This document shows positions 5,995-9,914 of a stretch of DNA of 9,914 nucleotides, in pieces (position 1 is the first letter of the stretch; every line of letters begins with the position of its first letter). The DNA comes from Promicromonosporaceae bacterium. Lineage in GTDB: Bacteria; Actinomycetota; Actinomycetes; Actinomycetales; Cellulomonadaceae. The stretch covers positions 1 to 9,914 of the forward strand of contig WRIF01000035.1 of the NCBI GenBank assembly GCA_009782865.1, read 5' to 3'. A model generated the notes under the pieces. The model did not search any database. It saw nothing but the letters and a program-made list of their open reading frames with translations, and was not told where the DNA came from. A program made the position numbers and the translations under genes.

Positions 5995-6054
5995 GGCTAG
6001 CCGCCGCTGGCGCGCATCGCCGCCCCCGATTCCCATGAAAAAGTAAAGCGAAGG

Positions 6055-6060
6055 TAGTCT
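6055..6060 (+). promoter_or_regulatory. Probable -10 box (TAGTCT) of ppc, placed for a leaderless transcript
   Basis: TAGTCT fits TAnnnT and ends seven bases before the GTG start at 6068, the spacing at which transcription would begin at or next to the start codon. The upstream stretch 6036-6052 is A-rich, unlike its surroundings. The nearest -35 candidate is TTCCCA at 6030-6035, with a long 19-base spacer. A GAAGG at 6050-6054 is 13 bases from the GTG, too far for a good ribosome binding site, which strengthens the leaderless reading. Confidence 0.45.
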
Positions 6061-6067
6061 CGGACGC

Positions 6068-8758
6068 GTGAGTGACCAGAATCTGTCTGCGGCGGAGCGG
6101 GGCGTGGCCCGCTACGACGTGCCCACCCGCATGCGCGACGACGTTCGCCTGCTGGCAGGGCTGCTCGGCACCATCATCAAGGAGACCGGCGGCCAGGAAC
6201 TGCTCGACGATGTCGAGAACCTGCGGCAGCTGGCCATCAAGGGCCATGGAGACCCCGAAGGCCTGGCCGAGGCGTCCGCCGTCGTCGACGGCCTCTCCCT
6301 GGACCGGGCGGTGCTCGTCGCCCGCGCCTTCACCTGCTATTTCCACCTGATCAACCTGGCCGAGGAGTACCACCGCGTCCGCAGCCTGCGTCGCGGCGAG
6401 CGAGAGGTCTCCGGAGAACACATCCTGGAATCCATCCCCCTAGCCTTCACCGAGCTCGCCGAGGAGGTGGGCGCCGCCGACGCCCTAGCGGCGCTGCAGA
6501 CCCTGGAGTTCCGCCCGGTCCTCACCGCGCACCCCACCGAGGCCCGCCGCCGAGGCGTCTCCCGCGCCCTGCGCCGCATCTCCGACCTGCTCGACGCGCG
6601 CGACCTCATCCACCCACATGGCACGGCGCTCGCGGAGAACACCCGGCTGCTGCTCGCCGAGATCGATGTGCTCTGGCTGACGGCCCCGCTGCGGGTCAAC
6701 AAGCCGACCCCGATCGAGGAGGTCAAGTCCGCGATCGGCGTCTTTGAGCAGACCCTTTTCGACACCTTCCCGGGGGTGTACCGGCGCATCGACGACTGGC
6801 TGCAGGGGGAGGAGGCCGGCCGTGCCCGCCCGTCCGTCAAGCCCTTCGTCCACCTGGGATCGTGGATCGGCGGCGACCGCGACGGAAACCCGAACGTGCT
6901 GCCCGAGACCACCCGCACCGCCGCCCAGATGATGAGCGACACGGTGCTCACCGCCCTGGAGCGCGAGACCGCCCTCCTTTCCCGCAAGTTCACCGTCTCC
7001 GCCGCCGATGTTCCCGCCTCGCCCGAGTTGGCCGCCATGTGGAGCAAGCAGCGGCAGATGTCGGAAGAGAAGTGGAACGCCGCCGCCGCCGTGTCCCCGC
7101 AGGAGCCGCATCGCGGCACGCTGATCATGATCGGCCACCGCATCGGTGCCACCAGGGACCGTGACGCCGACCTCGCCTACCCGAACGTCGAGGCGCTGGA
7201 GGACGACCTGCTGACGGTGCAGAACTCGCTGCTCGCCGCCGGCGCGCCCCGCCTGGCCTTCGGCTCCCTGCAAAAGCTGATCTGGCAGGTACAGACGTTC
7301 GGCTTCCACCTGGCCGAACTGGAGATGCGGCAGCACTCCCAGGTGCACGCCGAGGCCCTGGCGGAGATCGACGAGCACGGGATCGATTCCCCTGAGCTCT
7401 CCCCGCGCACCCAGGAGGTGCTCGACACCTTCCGCGCCCTGGCCTGGGTGCAGCGCCGCTTCGGCCTGCGCGCCGCGCGCCGCTTCATCGTGTCCTTTAC
7501 CCAGAGTGCCCAGCACCTGGCGGACGTGTACCGCCTCAACGAGCTGGTCTTCCCCGACCCGGAAGACCGCCCGGTGGTGGATGCCATCCCCCTGTTCGAG
7601 ACCTTCAACGACCTCGAAAACTCGGTGACCATCCTCGACGAGCTGATCACGCAGCCGCAGGTAATCGAGCGGTTGGCCGCCAACAGACGCCGCATCGAGG
7701 TGATGCTCGGCTACTCCGACTCCTCGAAGGACGTCGGCCCCGTCTCGGCCACCCTCGCGCTGCACAGCGCCCAGAGCCGCATCGCCAAGTGGGCGCAGGC
7801 CAATCACCTGGAACTCACCTTGTTCCACGGCAGGGGCGGCTCCCTGGGTCGCGGGGGCGGCCCCGCCAACCGGGCGCTGCTGGCCCAGCCCCCCCGCTCG
7901 GTGGACGGCCGCTTCAAGCTGACCGAGCAGGGCGAGGTCATCCTCGCCCGCTACGGCGATCCGGACATCGCCACCCGGCACATCGAACAGGTGGGCGCCG
8001 CCATGCTCACCGCCTCCTCGCCGTCGTTGGAGTTCCGCAACGCCGTCGCCAAGGAGCGGTTCTCCGCCCTCGCCGCAGAGCTTGACGCCTCCTCGCGGCG
8101 GCGGTTCTTGTCCCTGGTGCAGGCAGACGGCTTCGCCGCCTGGTTCGCCTCGGTCACCCCGCTGGAGGAGATCGGCATGCTCAACGTCGGCTCCCGCCCG
8201 GCCAAGCGCGGCCTGTCGGTGAACTCACTGGCCGACCTGCGGGCCATCCCCTGGGTGTTCTCGTGGGCGCAGGCCCGCATCAACCTCGCCGGCTGGTTCG
8301 GCCTGGGGACGGCGCTGCGCGACTACTGTGAGGCGCACGAGGACGGCTTCGAGCAGCTCAAGGTCGCCTACCAGGAGTGGCCGCTGCTCAACACGCTGAT
8401 CGAGAACATGGAGATGTCGATCGCCAAGACCGACGAGCGCATCGCCCGCCTCTACCTGGCCCTCGGAGACCGGGACGACCTCGCGGCCCAGGTCCTGGAC
8501 GAGCTGGAACTGACTCGCGAGTGGGTGCTCAAGATCACCGGCAACGCCTGGCCGCTGGAGCGGCGCCGCGTGCTGGGGCGCGCCGTGCAGCTGCGCTCCC
8601 CCTACATCGACGTCCTGTCCCTGCTGCAGGTACGCGCGCTGCGCGGGCTGCGGCTCGGGCAGTTTGCCGAGGGCGACGACGATGACGCCGCCGGCTGGCA
8701 GCACCTGCTGTTGCTCACCGTGCACGGCGTCTCCGCCGGCCTGCAGAACACGGGATGA
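6068..8758 (+). CDS. ppc: Phosphoenolpyruvate carboxylase
   Basis: The product is a complete 896-aa protein, the usual length for bacterial PEPC. The enzyme joins PEP and bicarbonate to give oxaloacetate and phosphate, refilling the TCA cycle from glycolysis in the cytosol. Signatures are VLTAHPTEARRR (151-162, catalytic H155), GSWIGGDRDGNPNV (264-277), MLGYSDSSKDVGP (546-558), and the glycine-rich loop GRGGSLGRGGGP (588-599) with R589 and R595 matching the E. coli R581/R587 pair. KLTEQGEVI and NLAGWFGLGTAL follow. The protein ends in GLQNTG, and N894 matches the asparagine that helps bind the inhibitor aspartate in E. coli PEPC, so aspartate feedback is plausible. Glutamine 893 stands where E. 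coli has arginine. The GTG start at 6068 follows a -10 box by seven bases. No frameshift is seen. It converges on nadE with an 11-base gap (8759-8769). Confidence 0.97.
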   Translation: MSDQNLSAAERGVARYDVPTRMRDDVRLLAGLLGTIIKETGGQELLDDVENLRQLAIKGHGDPEGLAEASAVVDGLSLDRAVLVARAFTCYFHLINLAEEYHRVRSLRRGEREVSGEHILESIPLAFTELAEEVGAADALAALQTLEFRPVLTAHPTEARRRGVSRALRRISDLLDARDLIHPHGTALAENTRLLLAEIDVLWLTAPLRVNKPTPIEEVKSAIGVFEQTLFDTFPGVYRRIDDWLQGEEAGRARPSVKPFVHLGSWIGGDRDGNPNVLPETTRTAAQMMSDTVLTALERETALLSRKFTVSAADVPASPELAAMWSKQRQMSEEKWNAAAAVSPQEPHRGTLIMIGHRIGATRDRDADLAYPNVEALEDDLLTVQNSLLAAGAPRLAFGSLQKLIWQVQTFGFHLAELEMRQHSQVHAEALAEIDEHGIDSPELSPRTQEVLDTFRALAWVQRRFGLRAARRFIVSFTQSAQHLADVYRLNELVFPDPEDRPVVDAIPLFETFNDLENSVTILDELITQPQVIERLAANRRRIEVMLGYSDSSKDVGPVSATLALHSAQSRIAKWAQANHLELTLFHGRGGSLGRGGGPANRALLAQPPRSVDGRFKLTEQGEVILARYGDPDIATRHIEQVGAAMLTASSPSLEFRNAVAKERFSALAAELDASSRRRFLSLVQADGFAAWFASVTPLEEIGMLNVGSRPAKRGLSVNSLADLRAIPWVFSWAQARINLAGWFGLGTALRDYCEAHEDGFEQLKVAYQEWPLLNTLIENMEMSIAKTDERIARLYLALGDRDDLAAQVLDELELTREWVLKITGNAWPLERRRVLGRAVQLRSPYIDVLSLLQVRALRGLRLGQFAEGDDDDAAGWQHLLLLTVHGVSAGLQNTG

Positions 8759-8769
8759 GCCGGATTCTT

Positions 8770-9914
8770 CTACTCGGCGGGAACCCGTTCTAGGTCTGCG
8801 AGCCAGGCGGCCGCGGAGGCGTCCGACGGCATGCGCCAGTCACCGCGGGGCGATAGCGACCCGCCGGGCAGCACCTTCGGCCCATTGGGCAGGCAGCTGC
8901 GCTTGAACTGGTTCTGGAAGAAGCGCCGATAGAAGACCCCTAGCCATCGCTTGATGGTCGCGAGGTGGTACTCGGCGCGGTCCTCGGCCGGGAAGTTCGG
9001 CGGCCACGTCCCCTCCCCGGCCGCCCGCCAGGCGTGCCACTGCAAGAACGCGACCTTGGACGGGCGGGCGCCGCGGCGCAGCGTCCAGTAGAGCGTGAAG
9101 TCTTGCAGGGCGTACGGGCCGATGATCGCCTGGGTGCTTTGCAGCGCTCCGGAGCCGTCCGCCGGCACCAGTTCGGGGGAGATTTCCTGGGCGAGGATCT
9201 CCGCCAGCACCTGGTTGGTCTCGGCGGAGAACTGGTCGGTGGTGGCCACCCAGCCGATGAGGTGCTGGATGAGGGTCTTCGGCACCCCGGCGTTGATGGC
9301 GTACATCGACATGTGGTCGCCCACCCCGTAGGTGCACCAGCCGAGCGCCAGCTCAGAGAGGTCCCCGGTGCCGAGCACGATGCCGCCGTGGCGCCCCGCC
9401 AGCCGGAACAGGTAGTCGGTGCGCAGCCCGGCCTGGACATTCTCGAAGGTGACGTCGTACTGCGCCTCCCCCTGCGCGTACGGGTGGTCGAGGTCGGCCA
9501 GCATCCGCTCGGCCGCGGGCCGGATGTCGATCTCCGCGAACGTGACCCCCAGGGAGAGGCCGAGGCGCCAGGCCCGAGACTTGGTCAGGTCGCCGGTGGC
9601 GAAGCCCGGCAGGGTGTGGGCGAGGATGTCGGAACGCGGGCGGCCGAGGAGGTCCATCGTGCGGGCCGCCACGAGCAGGGCGTGGGTGGAGTCCAGGCCG
9701 CCGGAGACGCCGATGATGATCTTGGGGTCGCCGATGGAGGTCAGGCGCTGTCGCAGGGCCGCGACCTGGATGCGGTAGGCCTCGGAGCAGTCGAGGGCCA
9801 GGCGGTCGGGATCCGAGGGCACAAACGGGAAGCGCTCGACGTTGCGGCGCAGCCCGATGTCGCCGGCTGGGGGGTCGAGGGTGAAGGGGATCTCGAGGGC
9901 GGAGAAGCCGGGGT
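8770..9914 (-). CDS. nadE: Glutamine-dependent NAD+ synthetase, C-terminal synthetase domain (5' truncated by window edge)
   Basis: About 380 residues are present, and the frame is open to the window end. The translation above the GTG at 9822 ([12 protein letters not shown]) is typical family sequence, so that GTG is an internal valine, not the start. The synthetase domain shows the PP-loop SGGLDST (9705 down to 9685), [47 protein letters not shown] and the C-terminal [12 protein letters not shown] with [15 protein letters not shown]. This pattern matches the long Mycobacterium tuberculosis-type enzyme of roughly 680 aa, whose N-terminal nitrilase-fold glutaminase feeds ammonia through a tunnel. 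That half lies beyond the window. The enzyme adenylates nicotinic acid adenine dinucleotide with ATP and amidates it to NAD+. The stop is TAG (complement of 8770-8772). Confidence 0.96.
   Translation of the reverse strand, partial: PGFSALEIPFTLDPPAGDIGLRRNVERFPFVPSDPDRLALDCSEAYRIQVAALRQRLTSIGDPKIIIGVSGGLDSTHALLVAARTMDLLGRPRSDILAHTLPGFATGDLTKSRAWRLGLSLGVTFAEIDIRPAAERMLADLDHPYAQGEAQYDVTFENVQAGLRTDYLFRLAGRHGGIVLGTGDLSELALGWCTYGVGDHMSMYAINAGVPKTLIQHLIGWVATTDQFSAETNQVLAEILAQEISPELVPADGSGALQSTQAIIGPYALQDFTLYWTLRRGARPSKVAFLQWHAWRAAGEGTWPPNFPAEDRAEYHLATIKRWLGVFYRRFFQNQFKRSCLPNGPKVLPGGSLSPRGDWRMPSDASAAAWLADLERVPAE

Noticed and set aside
5948..6421. N-terminal extension of rlmC
   Set aside because: It would run antisense through the start of ppc, and the family N-terminus MxC(x7)CxxC begins exactly at 5947 behind a GGGAGG site.
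6485..7981. Long open frame (498 codons) on the minus strand opposite ppc
   Set aside because: Shadow of ppc; low-complexity G/A/L/V/Q composition and no domain.

Overview
The window is chromosomal DNA from a high-GC Gram-positive bacterium (Actinomycetota). The evidence is the strong G/C preference at third codon positions, GTG starts on several genes, a Mycobacterium-type NAD synthetase C-terminus, an actinobacterial-style PEP carboxylase, and a sigma-region-4/ZAS membrane protein. The genus cannot be fixed from this sequence. Most genes are housekeeping. No mobile element, CRISPR array, tRNA or rRNA was seen.

Layout from left to right: (1) the 3' part of dnaB, the replicative helicase, on the + strand, cut by the window start (1-737); (2) a 200-base convergent gap holding a perfect 17-bp inverted repeat around an inner hairpin (826-917); (3) a minus-strand pair read from 2644 down to 938, a 100-aa DUF5808-like membrane-anchored protein followed 3 nt later by an MgtE-type magnesium transporter; (4) a 415-base divergent control region (2645-3059) with small dyads; (5) a + strand gene (3060-4754) for a mosaic protein with a sigma-70 region 4 helix-turn-helix, a zinc-binding anti-sigma motif, a membrane segment, a Pro-rich stalk, 12 PG(D/N/T)G repeats and a four-cysteine tail; (6) minus-strand rlmC, a 23S rRNA m5U methyltransferase (4751-5947), whose stop codon shares one CTAG with the stop of the preceding gene; (7) + strand ppc, PEP carboxylase (6068-8758), probably leaderless; (8) minus-strand nadE, glutamine-dependent NAD synthetase (8770-9914), with its N-terminal part beyond the window end.

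The gene strands alternate, giving three convergent junctions (200 bp, a 3-bp overlap, and 11 bp) and two divergent ones. The only likely operon is DUF5808-mgtE. The other genes (replication, rRNA modification, anaplerosis, NAD synthesis) share no obvious pathway. The most interesting item is the 564-aa sigma4-ZAS-repeat protein, which looks like a one-piece membrane-spanning regulator with an exported repeat stalk and has no recognisable sigma region 2.
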